Assembly: GCA_016297415.1 (NCBI GenBank)
Contig: JAEDGQ010000023.1
Location: 1 to 22,720 of the forward strand
Origin: Treponema sp.
GTDB lineage: Bacteria > Spirochaetota > Spirochaetia > Treponematales > Treponemataceae
Length of the DNA: 22,720 nt
Reading direction: 5' to 3'
This document shows, in pieces, positions 15,039-22,720 of this stretch. The notes beneath the pieces are model-generated. The model did no database searches, was not told the origin of the DNA, and saw only the letters and a list, made by a program, of their open reading frames with translations. The first letter of the stretch is position 1. Every line of letters starts with the position of its first letter. The translations under genes and the position numbers were made by a program.

Positions 15039-15374
15039 ATGGAAGAAAAAGTAGTTAGTTCTGCAGCACAGGTAATTATTGCCATCATTCCAATTGTAGG
15101 AATTGTTATTGGCGGAATCGTCATCTTCTTCTCTCTACTCTGGCATCATCTTGAAGTGCGTAAGCAGATTCTCGCAGGTACTTACAGACGCGAAAGATTT
15201 AATCTTAAGGCTTATTCTCTGCTTATCGGTCTCTTGCTTACTGGTATAGGTGCAATACTTACTGTGTTCTTTGCTTTAATGAGCGGGTTTTCACCGGCAA
15301 TTCTTGGGGGACTTATTCCTCTTGCAATCGGAATTTGTCTTATGATTTTTTACAAAATCAACGACTGGAACTAG
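15039..15374 (+). CDS. Small membrane protein, three hydrophobic segments
   Basis: A 111-residue protein with hydrophobic segments at about 10-35, 58-82 and 85-105. The basic stretch between the first two (HHLEVRKQILAGTYRRERF) resembles that of small membrane proteins often encoded next to sigma/anti-sigma pairs (DUF6249-like, from memory). Function is unknown. It has a strong ribosome site (AAGGAG at 15025-15030). It sits between the acyl-CoA synthetase and an ECF sigma factor, so it may belong to an envelope-stress module; that is inference. Confidence 0.75.
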   Translation: MEEKVVSSAAQVIIAIIPIVGIVIGGIVIFFSLLWHHLEVRKQILAGTYRRERFNLKAYSLLIGLLLTGIGAILTVFFALMSGFSPAILGGLIPLAIGICLMIFYKINDWN

Positions 15375-15404
15375 AAAGCAGATTAGTTATCTTTCTTTTC
15401 CTGT

Positions 15405-15995
15405 TTGGCACTGATGGCAAAATCAACATTAAGCACAATAGAAAAATTACTCGTAAAAAAGCGTGACGAATTTCTTGTAAAGTCTGCATTGCAGGGAGAT
15501 TCCGGGGCATTTGAAAACCTTATGGAATTTTACAGAAAAAGAGTTACAGCTCTCGGTATGAGCTTTTTCAAAAATCCTGATGATACAGATGACTTTGTTC
15601 AGGAGGTTTTTGTAAAAGTTTACATTCACCTTGCAAGTTTTAACTTTAAGTCATCCTTTGCCACCTGGGTTACAAAAATTGCCTACAATCAGGCAATAAG
15701 TTCGATTAACCGTAGAAAAGAATATTATTCTATTGCTGACGAAAGTATTCTTGAAGCTAAAAATCTTACACCTGAAGAAGAACAGATTCATAAGCTTACT
15801 CTGGAAACAATCCGTGAATCAGTTCAGAATCTTCCTGATAATTACAGCACCTGCATAGAAATGTTCTTTTTTCATGGTTTGAGTCATGAAGAAATTTCAG
15901 AAATTACAGGGTTCCCTGTTAATACAATAAAATCACATATTTTCCGTGCTAAAAAACTTCTGGCGGAAAAACTGAGAGGCTTAAATGAACAGTAA
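15405..15995 (+). CDS. ECF-type RNA polymerase sigma factor
   Basis: A sigma-70 family protein of about 196 residues containing only regions 2 and 4. Region 2 is FENLMEFYRKRVTAL then DDTDDFVQEVFVKVY and the helix FATWVTKIAYNQAISSINRRKE. Region 4 is LPDNYSTCIEMFF, then LSHEEISEITGFPVNTIKSH and a basic RAKKLL tail. It directs RNA polymerase to an alternative promoter set. The start is uncertain: a TTG at 15405 or an in-frame ATG at 15414; neither has a good ribosome site. It overlaps the downstream anti-sigma gene by 11 bases, the usual arrangement for coupled sigma/anti-sigma pairs. Confidence 0.92.
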   Translation: MALMAKSTLSTIEKLLVKKRDEFLVKSALQGDSGAFENLMEFYRKRVTALGMSFFKNPDDTDDFVQEVFVKVYIHLASFNFKSSFATWVTKIAYNQAISSINRRKEYYSIADESILEAKNLTPEEEQIHKLTLETIRESVQNLPDNYSTCIEMFFFHGLSHEEISEITGFPVNTIKSHIFRAKKLLAEKLRGLNEQ

Positions 15996-16452
15996 CAAAT
16001 GTGAACACATTATGGATTCTTTTTATTCTCTTGATAAAGGTGAAAAACTTCCTTTTAGTTCAACTCTTCATCTTTTTGCATGCAAAGACTGCCGGACAAA
16101 GGTACGCTATTTAACAAAAGCAGAAAAAATTGCAAAGAAGCCTCTCCGCGAAATAATGGAATTCAGAAACGATGAACTTGAAGCAGTAAAGAATTCAATG
16201 CCTGACTGGATGAACAAAGTTAAGCCTGTAAGCATGAAAAAGTGGATTGTATGCGGTCTAGTGATGATTGTTTTTCTTATTGGTTCAGGTCAGTATATTG
16301 AACAGTATCAGAATGAATCTTATCTTTTCTGGTTCTACCTCCTTTTTGCTTTTACTGTTACTTCTTATTGTGCTGCTTTTATGGCTGCAAATATGGATTT
16401 CTTTATTAAAAAGATTGATACGAGAAATACACCGAAGATTATCTGTGATTAA
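15985..16452 (+). CDS. Zinc-finger anti-sigma factor, membrane-anchored
   Basis: A 155-residue protein with the ZAS-type zinc motif HxxxCxxC (His29, Cys33, Cys36) in an N-terminal cytoplasmic domain, then two predicted membrane helices (about 87-104 and 114-137). By family knowledge it should hold the overlapping ECF sigma factor inactive at the membrane until a signal releases it. Its ATG lies within the sigma gene, preceded by GAGAGG, so translation is probably coupled. The region beyond the first helix is only a short loop, so envelope signal sensing by a large periplasmic domain is unlikely; redox or zinc sensing by the Cys/His cluster is possible. Confidence 0.82.
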   Translation: MNSNKCEHIMDSFYSLDKGEKLPFSSTLHLFACKDCRTKVRYLTKAEKIAKKPLREIMEFRNDELEAVKNSMPDWMNKVKPVSMKKWIVCGLVMIVFLIGSGQYIEQYQNESYLFWFYLLFAFTVTSYCAAFMAANMDFFIKKIDTRNTPKIICD

Positions 16453-16467
16453 GAAAAAAAATTGCGT

Positions 16468-16473
16468 TATACT
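16468..16473 (+). promoter_or_regulatory. -10 box of M20 peptidase gene
   Basis: TATACT ends six bases before the ATG at 16480, with no Shine-Dalgarno sequence, predicting a leaderless start. The -35 region is weak. Confidence 0.45.
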
Positions 16474-16479
16474 GTAAGT

Positions 16480-17724
16480 ATGGACCAACAGTTTTTATCT
16501 TTAAAAGATTATCTTAATACTACAAGAGAAGACATTATTCAGCTTCAGACTCTGCTTACTTCAATTCCTGCCATGGCTCCGGAAAGCGGTGGTGACGGGG
16601 AATTGAAAAAGTGCGAGGCATTAAAAGACTGGCTTTTAAAGGCCGGATTTTCAGAAAATCAATTCAGCCGCCGGGACGCTCCGGACAGTCGTGTTTCCAG
16701 TGGTATTCGCCCGAATCTTATCCTTACCATTCCTGGCAAATCTGATGAAAAATCAATCTGGGTTATGACACATCTTGATGTTGTTCCACCTGGCGATCTT
16801 AAATTATGGAATTCTGATCCATGGACTGTTGTTTATGACAGTCAGAAAGATATGATTACAGGCCGCGGTGTAGAAGACAATCAGCAGGGGCTTGTTTCAG
16901 GAGTTTTTGCAGCTCTTGCTCTTCTTAAAAACAAGGTTGTTCCACAGTACACTGTAAAGCTTCTTTTTATGGCAGACGAAGAATTTGGTTCTGAATATGG
17001 AATCAAATATCTGCTTCGTAATCACAGGGAGCTTTTTAAGAAAGAGGATCTGATTCTGATTCCTGATGGTGGTGACAGTGAAGGTAAAACTATCGAAATT
17101 GCGGAAAAAAATATTCTCTGGCTTAAGCTTCATATAACTGGAAAACAGAGTCATGGTTCAATGCCGGATAAGGGAATTAATGCTTATCTTGCAGGTTGTG
17201 ATCTTGCATTAAGACTTAATGATCTTGAAAACCTGTTCAATAAAAAGAATCCCCTTTTTACTCCATCCTGGTCAACTTTCCAGCCTACAAAAAAAGAGGC
17301 AAATGTTCAGACTGTAAATATTATTCCGGGAGATGATGTGTTCTATATGGACTGTAGAATTCTTCCTGAATATACTCTTGAACAGGTTCGTAAAGAAGTG
17401 AAGGACAGGGTAAAGGCTGTTGAACAGAAGTACGGAGTTACTGTTGAAGTTACAGAACCTCAGGCTCAGCAGTCTCCTGCAACTCCTGAAGATTCTCCTG
17501 TGGTAAAAAAACTTGCACAAGCCATAAAAACAGCTCATGGAATTGATGCTGTTCCTGTTGGAATTGGTGGTGGAACTGTTGGAGCTGAACTTCGCTGTGA
17601 AGGCTATAATGCTGCAATCTGGTCTACAATGGACGAAATATGTCACCAGCCTAATGAATACAGCTATATTAAAAATACTATTGCAGATGCACAGACCTTA
17701 TGTGCATTATTTATACAAGAATAA
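16480..17724 (+). CDS. M20 family metallopeptidase
   Basis: A 414-residue di-zinc hydrolase of the M20 family (dipeptidase / deacylase type). Metal-site motifs are MTHLDVVPPGD (His98, Asp100), GRGVEDNQQG (Asp133), ADEEFGSEYG (Glu167 base, Glu168), IPDGGDSEG (Asp196) and a C-terminal EICHQP (His389). The dimerisation/lid domain contributes SHGSMPDKG. The overall pattern resembles the Sapep/PepV-like dipeptidase branch; the substrate cannot be fixed. The ATG at 16480 is preferred over an in-frame TTG at 16462 because a TATACT lies between them. No signal peptide is present, so it is cytoplasmic. The lipoprotein gene follows after eight bases. Confidence 0.9.
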   Translation: MDQQFLSLKDYLNTTREDIIQLQTLLTSIPAMAPESGGDGELKKCEALKDWLLKAGFSENQFSRRDAPDSRVSSGIRPNLILTIPGKSDEKSIWVMTHLDVVPPGDLKLWNSDPWTVVYDSQKDMITGRGVEDNQQGLVSGVFAALALLKNKVVPQYTVKLLFMADEEFGSEYGIKYLLRNHRELFKKEDLILIPDGGDSEGKTIEIAEKNILWLKLHITGKQSHGSMPDKGINAYLAGCDLALRLNDLENLFNKKNPLFTPSWSTFQPTKKEANVQTVNIIPGDDVFYMDCRILPEYTLEQVRKEVKDRVKAVEQKYGVTVEVTEPQAQQSPATPEDSPVVKKLAQAIKTAHGIDAVPVGIGGGTVGAELRCEGYNAAIWSTMDEICHQPNEYSYIKNTIADAQTLCALFIQE

Positions 17725-17732
17725 TAGTTTTT

Positions 17733-19064
17733 ATGAAAAAAAAACTGATTGCCTGTTCAGGAGCCGCTGCTGTTTCTTTAATGCTTGCCGGCTGTCTGAC
17801 AATGGCTGATTACAATTACAGTAGAATTGACTCAAACTTAAAATCCGGAAAATACGGTGATATTAAAACCGAACTTCAGGAAAACAGTAGTTTTATTTAT
17901 TCTTCAAAAGATGAAGTTCTTGAAAATCTTGATAATGGAATAATCAGTCACTTTAACCGGGAGTTTTCAGAATCAAACAGATCCCTGGAGAAAGCAGAGA
18001 GGCTGATGAAAAAGTATGCCGGAGAAGATTTTGCTCAGACAATAACAGCTCTTGTTACAAATGATAATTCCCTGAATTACAAAGGTGAAGATTTTGAAGA
18101 TCTTTATGCCAGCATCTTTATGTCCTTAAACTACGCTCATCTTGGAAAAAATGAAGATGCCATGGTTGAAGTTCGCCGTTTTGATAATAAGATGAAACTG
18201 CTGAAACAGCACTATGAACAGGAAGTAGAAAAAACAAATCAGAATAGTCAGGGCGTTAGTGTTGATAAAGTTTCAATTGCTTTCAGTGATTCAGCTCTGG
18301 CCCGCTGGCTTAGTATGATTATGTACAGAAGCGACGGTGACGAAGGAAATGCTGAAGTTGACCAGCGTTTTATTGGGGAAGCTTTTAAAAAGCAGTCTGG
18401 ACTGTATAATTTTGCTGTTCCCCAGTCTATTCGGGATGATGCCCGTATTCCTGCAAAAGGAAAAGGCCGTCTTAATGTAATTGCATTCAGCGGAAGAGCT
18501 CCAGTAAAAAAAGAAAATACAATTCGTGTTCCTTTTGGCCTTTCTAACTGGTATAAGCTTTCTCTTCCTTCTATGGACAAGCGAAAAAGCGAGATTACTC
18601 ATATTTCCTTAACAGCGGTAAATAGTGTAACTGGAGAAACTGTTTCTACCGGGCTTGAAAAAATTGAATCTATCGAAAATATTGCCATTGATACTTTTCA
18701 GCAGAATTATTCAATTCTTTTATCCAGGGCTTTAATCAGATCTATTGCAAGAACTGCTGTAAGTACAGGTCTTGATCAGGCCCAAAGTGATGACAGAATA
18801 GCTTCAGATTTTGGAGCACAGCTTTTGATTAGTTCAATGCAGCTGATGACTTTGATTTATACAGAATCTGTTGAACGGGCAGACGTGCGGACAAGCCGTT
18901 ATTTTCCGGCAACTGCCAGTGTTACAGGAATTACCCTTGATGAAGGACATTGGAATGTTACTGTGAACTACTATAATGGCCGTAGACTGCTTTTTTCTGA
19001 GGCTCAGACTCTTACTGTTAAAAACAGAGGTCTAAATCTTGTAGAATCAGCATGTCTGCGTTAA
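17733..19064 (+). CDS. COG3014-like TPR-type lipoprotein
   Basis: A 443-residue lipoprotein (lipobox LAGC, Cys21). The helical N-terminal half has the hallmark stretch NDNSLNYKGEDFEDLYASIF, then LNYAHLGKNEDAMVEVRRFD, matching from memory the conserved COG3014 family of TPR-like envelope lipoproteins. The C-terminal half (about 245-443) is mixed beta. Function is unknown. Members of this family are often near genes for envelope assembly, and here mraY follows 11 bases later. The ATG at 17733 is chosen for its signal peptide, over an in-frame start at 17700 that overlaps the upstream gene. No ribosome site is evident; AATAAT at 17720-17725 ends seven bases upstream. Confidence 0.8.
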   Translation: MKKKLIACSGAAAVSLMLAGCLTMADYNYSRIDSNLKSGKYGDIKTELQENSSFIYSSKDEVLENLDNGIISHFNREFSESNRSLEKAERLMKKYAGEDFAQTITALVTNDNSLNYKGEDFEDLYASIFMSLNYAHLGKNEDAMVEVRRFDNKMKLLKQHYEQEVEKTNQNSQGVSVDKVSIAFSDSALARWLSMIMYRSDGDEGNAEVDQRFIGEAFKKQSGLYNFAVPQSIRDDARIPAKGKGRLNVIAFSGRAPVKKENTIRVPFGLSNWYKLSLPSMDKRKSEITHISLTAVNSVTGETVSTGLEKIESIENIAIDTFQQNYSILLSRALIRSIARTAVSTGLDQAQSDDRIASDFGAQLLISSMQLMTLIYTESVERADVRTSRYFPATASVTGITLDEGHWNVTVNYYNGRRLLFSEAQTLTVKNRGLNLVESACLR

Positions 19065-19067
19065 AAT
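19039..19067 (+). promoter_or_regulatory. Internal promoter before mraY
   Basis: TTGTAG (19039-19044), a 17-bp spacer and TAAAAT (19062-19067), inside the end of the lipoprotein gene. The -10 ends eight bases before the mraY ATG, and no Shine-Dalgarno sequence intervenes. Confidence 0.55.
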
Positions 19068-19075
19068 AAAACATT

Positions 19076-20146
19076 ATGTTGTATTCTCTTGGTGGTTATT
19101 TAACCCAGTTTTATGGTCCTGCTCGTCTTCTGCAGTCTTATTCAGTTTTAATTTCACTTTCTTTATACTTCGGTTTTCTTATTGTCAGATATGTAATGCC
19201 ACGTTTTTTTGACTACATGCCTCATGACCGTGGCCGTGAATTTACTGTAAATGCAGAAGCTGCAAAGGGCAAGCCTACAGGCTCTGGTGTTTTCTTTATC
19301 ACTGTTTTTGTTGTTTTAAGTTACATTTTTGTTCCCATGGACTGGTTCAAGGCTTCGGTTATTGCACTTACCTGGAGTATGATGCTTACAGGTTATCTTG
19401 ATGACCGCAGTACCTTCAGCTGGGGAGAATATCGTAAGGCTCTCCTGGATCTGGTAATTACAGCTGCAGCATCAGTTCTTCTTGCTTTTTACCTGAAAAG
19501 CTCTGATCCGGAAGGAAAGATTTATTTCTGGCTTCCATTTGTTTCAAATAAAATTCAGGTTGCACCATGGCTTTTTACTGTTATTTCAACAGTTATGCTC
19601 TGGGCTTCTGTAAATACTACAAACTGTACAGACGGTGTTGATGGTTTAAGTTCAACTCTGGTTCTTATTGCACTTTTGACTTTAGGTGTTGTGTTCTATT
19701 TCATTTTCGGTCACAAAGATATTGCAGCTTATCTGCTGGTTCCTCATATAAAAGACGGAGCTGCCTGGGCTGTTATGATTTTCTGTATGGCCGGAGTCTT
19801 AATGGGATATCTGTGGCACAATGCATTTCCAAGCAAATGTCTGATGGGTGATGCCGGAAGCCGCGCCCTGGGATTTTTTATCGGACTTTGTGTTATGGTA
19901 AGTGGAAATCCTTTTATGATTTTTGCTACATCAACAATCATCTTTATTAATGGTGGAATGGGACTTTTAAAAGTATTCTTAAAAAGATTCTTCCATATCT
20001 CTATTCTTTCGTCTATAAGATTCCCTCTGCATGATCATATGCGTGTAAATCACGACTGGTCACCAACACAGGTTCTGATTAAATTTATGATGCTTCAGCT
20101 GCTTATTACTGTTGCTGTAGTTGGTATTTTGTTTAAGGTCAGGTAA
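19076..20146 (+). CDS. mraY: Phospho-N-acetylmuramoyl-pentapeptide transferase (MraY), divergent
   Basis: A 356-residue polytopic membrane protein with about ten helices. MraY transfers phospho-MurNAc-pentapeptide to undecaprenyl phosphate, forming lipid I at the inner membrane. Motifs in order: GKPTGSG (65-71, the GTPTMGG equivalent), GYLDDRS (Asp109, Asp110), NTTNCTDGVDGL (Asn183, Asp186), HNAFPSKCLMGDAGSRALG (catalytic-type Asp259) and FPLHDHM (317-322). The last motif is HDH where most MraY have HHH. The length and NxxNxTDGxDGL favour MraY over WecA. It is not in a mur/ddl cluster here, but in a tight run with a lipoprotein gene (11 bases upstream) and aroA (11 bases downstream). Confidence 0.85.
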   Translation: MLYSLGGYLTQFYGPARLLQSYSVLISLSLYFGFLIVRYVMPRFFDYMPHDRGREFTVNAEAAKGKPTGSGVFFITVFVVLSYIFVPMDWFKASVIALTWSMMLTGYLDDRSTFSWGEYRKALLDLVITAAASVLLAFYLKSSDPEGKIYFWLPFVSNKIQVAPWLFTVISTVMLWASVNTTNCTDGVDGLSSTLVLIALLTLGVVFYFIFGHKDIAAYLLVPHIKDGAAWAVMIFCMAGVLMGYLWHNAFPSKCLMGDAGSRALGFFIGLCVMVSGNPFMIFATSTIIFINGGMGLLKVFLKRFFHISILSSIRFPLHDHMRVNHDWSPTQVLIKFMMLQLLITVAVVGILFKVR

Positions 20147-20157
20147 AAGGATTAAAA

Positions 20158-21516
20158 ATGATTATTAAGGCATCTAAACATAATCTTTCAGGTTCAATCA
20201 CAGTTCCAGGTTCAAAGTCACACACTATTCGTGCCCTGATTCTTGCAACTCTGGCAGAAGGAACTTCAACAATCAGTAATCCTCTTCCAAGTGCAGACTG
20301 TCTTTCTACTGCAGCTGCAGTTCCACTTATTGGAAGTGAAATCAACCTTAACCCTGGTAAAGACGGAACTCCTGGAAACAAATGGACTGTAAAAGGTGCA
20401 GGAAAAAACATTCATCTTCCTGATGATGTAGTTAATGTTGGTAATTCCGGAACACTGCTTTATTTTCTTTCTGCAGTTGCAGGAAACTTTAATGGAATCA
20501 GTGTTTTTACTGGTGATGCCAGTATCCGTAAACGACCTGTTGCACATGTTGCAGATGCCCTCAATCAGCTGGGAGCCCGGGCGGAACTTGCAGATCCTTC
20601 TCACAATGGCTGTCCTTTAATCATAAAAGGGCCAATGAAAGCAGGAACCGTAAACACTCCTGGTGAAATTTCAAGTCAATACATCTCCGGTCTTATGATT
20701 AGTGCCATTCTTCTTAATGGAAAACTGACTTTAAATCTTTCAAATCCAAAAGAAACTCCCTATCTTACAATGACACAGAAATGGATGGAAAAAGTGGGAG
20801 TTCCATGCTATATAAGTGACGATTTTAAGAAAATTGAAGTTGAAGGTCCTGCAAACCTTAAGGCTTTTGATGTAACAATTCCAAGTGACTGGGAAGGTGT
20901 TGCTTTTCCTCTGATTGCAGCTTTAATGACAGATTCCGAAATTACAATTGAAAATGTTGACAGTTCCGGAACACAGGGTGATGATGTAATTGTTGAGGTT
21001 CTTAAGTCAATTGGCGCCGATATTGAATGGGATAAAACAAAAAATACTTTGACTGTTCGTGGCGGAAAAAAAGCCCGCAATGGTCACGGAAAACTTTCAA
21101 CAAAACATCTTCCTGACGGAGAACTTCATGTAACAATGAATGCCTTTCCTGATGCTATCTGTGCTCTTGCAGCAATTGCCTGCATAACAGAAGGAACTGT
21201 AGTGCTTGAAGATGCAGAAGTTTGCCGCAGAAAAGAAACAGACCGTCTGAAGGTTTTGAATATAGAACTTACAAAAATGGGTGCAAAGGTTGAAGAAAAA
21301 CAGGATGCACTCATTATTCATGGCGGAGCTCCTTTAAGAGGTGGTGTTGTAGAAAGCTACCATGACCACAGAATGGCCATGTCACTGGCTTGTCTTGGAC
21401 TTGCATTACCGGAAGGTGAAGTGCTTGAAATAAAAGATGCAGAATGTTGTTCTGTAAGTTTCCCGGGATTTTTTGAAGTTATGAACGAAAAACTTGGGGC
21501 TTCTTTTTCAAAATAA
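20158..21516 (+). CDS. aroA: 3-phosphoshikimate 1-carboxyvinyltransferase (EPSP synthase)
   Basis: A 452-residue cytoplasmic shikimate-pathway enzyme joining phosphoenolpyruvate to shikimate 3-phosphate. Signatures: VPGSKSHTIRALIL (substrate Lys/Ser), VNVGNSGTLLYFLSA, DASIRKRPVAHVADAL, EISSQYISGLM, the PDAICALAAIA aspartate, CRRKETDRLKVL (Glu and Arg of the active site), YHDHRMAMSLAC and SFPGFFEVM. The GNSGT here, where many enzymes have GNAGT, is a minor difference. Length is close to the usual 430-450. A good ribosome site (AAAGGAT) precedes the ATG. It starts 11 bases after mraY and is probably co-transcribed with it. Confidence 0.95.
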   Translation: MIIKASKHNLSGSITVPGSKSHTIRALILATLAEGTSTISNPLPSADCLSTAAAVPLIGSEINLNPGKDGTPGNKWTVKGAGKNIHLPDDVVNVGNSGTLLYFLSAVAGNFNGISVFTGDASIRKRPVAHVADALNQLGARAELADPSHNGCPLIIKGPMKAGTVNTPGEISSQYISGLMISAILLNGKLTLNLSNPKETPYLTMTQKWMEKVGVPCYISDDFKKIEVEGPANLKAFDVTIPSDWEGVAFPLIAALMTDSEITIENVDSSGTQGDDVIVEVLKSIGADIEWDKTKNTLTVRGGKKARNGHGKLSTKHLPDGELHVTMNAFPDAICALAAIACITEGTVVLEDAEVCRRKETDRLKVLNIELTKMGAKVEEKQDALIIHGGAPLRGGVVESYHDHRMAMSLACLGLALPEGEVLEIKDAECCSVSFPGFFEVMNEKLGASFSK

Positions 21517-21545
21517 CTAATTAAAGAGAGAGTTTTTTATAAGGT

Positions 21546-22652
21546 ATGGAATTTAACGAGTTTAAGGACAGTATTTTCTCAAACTGGCAAAAAAGACTTA
21601 TCAAACTGGCCCTGTATGGTTCAATTACAATCGTCATTTTTGAAGTAGTAATATTCCTTGCTTTCTTAAAAACTAACTTTCTTACAACCAGTGTTATTCA
21701 TTATTTAACTATAAGAATTCTTATTCCAACGGGACTTAATTTTCTGACGGTTTTAATCTGCCACAAAATTCTAAAATCAAACAGTTTTACAGTTTCCCAG
21801 AAAAACTTTGCAGCCAGTTTTTCTATTTTTGTAGTAGGGTCAGTAGTTGCTATTTTTCATAACTATTATAAATTCCTTCTTGTAGCAAATGGTCTGCCAA
21901 TCATTGTTACAGCAATTTTTGCAGATAAAAAGCTCTTAAAGAAGATACTCTTATATTGTTATCTGACATTCGTAATCGTCATGGTTGTTATGTGGTTTGA
22001 TGATACTAAACTTGGAATTGTTGACTATCTGACAACCCTGATTTGTGATTTTATCTTCATTAATATCATTTATATGGTGGCAGATACAATTGTAAGTTAC
22101 CAGAGTGAACAGATTAACTTTATTAATACTTCAAATCAGAGACAGACAGAACTTATTCAGGAATTAAAAATTGAGCCTTTGACAAAGCTTTATAACAGAA
22201 CTGCCCTGGCCGGTGCATTAAAGTCTTTTGTAAGAAAGTTTAATGAGGGAGCAATTGAACCTCATATGGTTCTGATTGATCTGGATCATTTTAAGGTAAT
22301 TAATGATACATACGGTCATGCGAATGGTGATTCAGTTCTTATCCGGCTTTCTGATGTTTTGAAAAAAAATCTTGGTGGAATTCGCCGGGCTTTCAGGTAT
22401 GGCGGTGAAGAATTTGTAGTTCTTTTTGATATGGAATCTACGGCAGAAGTAATGGAAATTATGGAAAGAATCCGCATTGATTTCTGTGGAGAAACCTATG
22501 ATTTTGCGCCTGGTGAAAATTTTACCTTAAGTGTAGGAATTTCAAAAATGCAGAAAAACTGGGATGATACAACCTGGTTTAATGCTGCTGATGAAGCAAT
22601 GTACAGGGCAAAAGGGAACGGCCGCAATAGAATTGAACTGGCCGATTTTTAA
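21546..22652 (+). CDS. Membrane-bound diguanylate cyclase (GGDEF)
   Basis: A 368-residue protein with about six membrane helices in residues 18-185 and a C-terminal GGDEF domain (about 205-366). The active motif is RYGGEEF (Gly286-Phe290), with the substrate region DLDHFKVINDTYGHANGD intact, so it should make cyclic di-GMP. The inhibitory I-site RxxD is absent: the equivalent residues 277-280 are GGIR. The membrane part is not a recognised sensor domain and has little outside the bilayer; its signal is unknown. It begins 29 bases after aroA; the ribosome site is weak (AAGG three bases upstream, or GAGAGAG further off). It is last in the same-strand run. Confidence 0.92.
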   Translation: MEFNEFKDSIFSNWQKRLIKLALYGSITIVIFEVVIFLAFLKTNFLTTSVIHYLTIRILIPTGLNFLTVLICHKILKSNSFTVSQKNFAASFSIFVVGSVVAIFHNYYKFLLVANGLPIIVTAIFADKKLLKKILLYCYLTFVIVMVVMWFDDTKLGIVDYLTTLICDFIFINIIYMVADTIVSYQSEQINFINTSNQRQTELIQELKIEPLTKLYNRTALAGALKSFVRKFNEGAIEPHMVLIDLDHFKVINDTYGHANGDSVLIRLSDVLKKNLGGIRRAFRYGGEEFVVLFDMESTAEVMEIMERIRIDFCGETYDFAPGENFTLSVGISKMQKNWDDTTWFNAADEAMYRAKGNGRNRIELADF

Positions 22653-22720
22653 GAGCAGTACTCAGGCAGGGCAAACGCATTATAACCGATTTTATATTGA
22701 AAATGGCGCAAAGGAGTGAA
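22653..22720 (+). promoter_or_regulatory. Leader with ribosome site for a gene beyond the window
   Basis: The final bases end in AAAGGAGTGAA, a strong Shine-Dalgarno sequence, suggesting another plus-strand start codon just past the window edge. No terminator hairpin is seen after the diguanylate cyclase. Confidence 0.4.

Noticed and set aside
16462..16479. TTG start for the M20 peptidase, adding six residues
   Set aside because: A TATACT promoter element lies within this extension and the ATG at 16480 gives the normal family N-terminus.

Overview
The window looks like a stretch of chromosome from a gut- or rumen-type spirochaete, most likely Treponema or a close relative. This rests on protein character: several lipoproteins with relaxed spirochaetal lipoboxes, a divergent MraY, a long MnmG, an adenosine deaminase with HIHIEA, and a family 9 pectate lyase fitting a pectin-rich niche. 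The assignment is inference, since there is no rRNA and no search was run. No tRNA, rRNA, CRISPR array, prophage or transposase gene was seen.

Layout. (1) 116-769: an ankyrin-repeat lipoprotein, convergent with (2) 947-1858, a predicted surface pectate lyase. Between them lies a 157-bp MITE-like inverted-repeat element that probably also terminates both genes. (3) 1859-2354: an AT-rich gap, then a GC-rich repeat island and the mnmG promoter. (4) 2355-4409: mnmG (tRNA wobble modification). (5) 8287 down to 4485, minus strand: oligoendopeptidase F, adenosine deaminase, and a second adenosine-deaminase-fold protein that has lost nearly all its catalytic residues. (6) 8459-9811: an SH3-domain lipoprotein, ending in a perfect 16-bp inverted repeat that leads into 3.3 tandem copies of a 97-99 bp hairpin-rich repeat. 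(7) 10191-13254: an ABC-F ATPase and galE, separated by another GC-rich island. (8) 13362-22652: a long same-strand run with short gaps: an AMP-forming acyl-CoA synthetase-like enzyme, a small membrane protein, an ECF sigma factor overlapping a zinc-finger anti-sigma factor, an M20 peptidase, a COG3014-like lipoprotein, mraY, aroA and a membrane diguanylate cyclase.

The genes are mostly housekeeping (tRNA modification, peptide and purine salvage, shikimate pathway, peptidoglycan lipid I synthesis, UDP-sugar epimerisation) with an envelope theme: lipoproteins, mraY, galE and a membrane-anchored sigma/anti-sigma pair. The tight spacing from 16480 to 22652 suggests one operon with at least one internal promoter, before mraY.

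The most notable signals are: a recurring promoter layout in which the -10 box ends exactly six bases before the start codon (predicted leaderless mRNAs); an adenosine-deaminase pseudoenzyme next to the intact enzyme; the tandem hairpin array; the MITE-like element; and GC-rich intergenic islands bounded by CGGGCG/CGCCCG. I did not find a clearly new multi-gene system.
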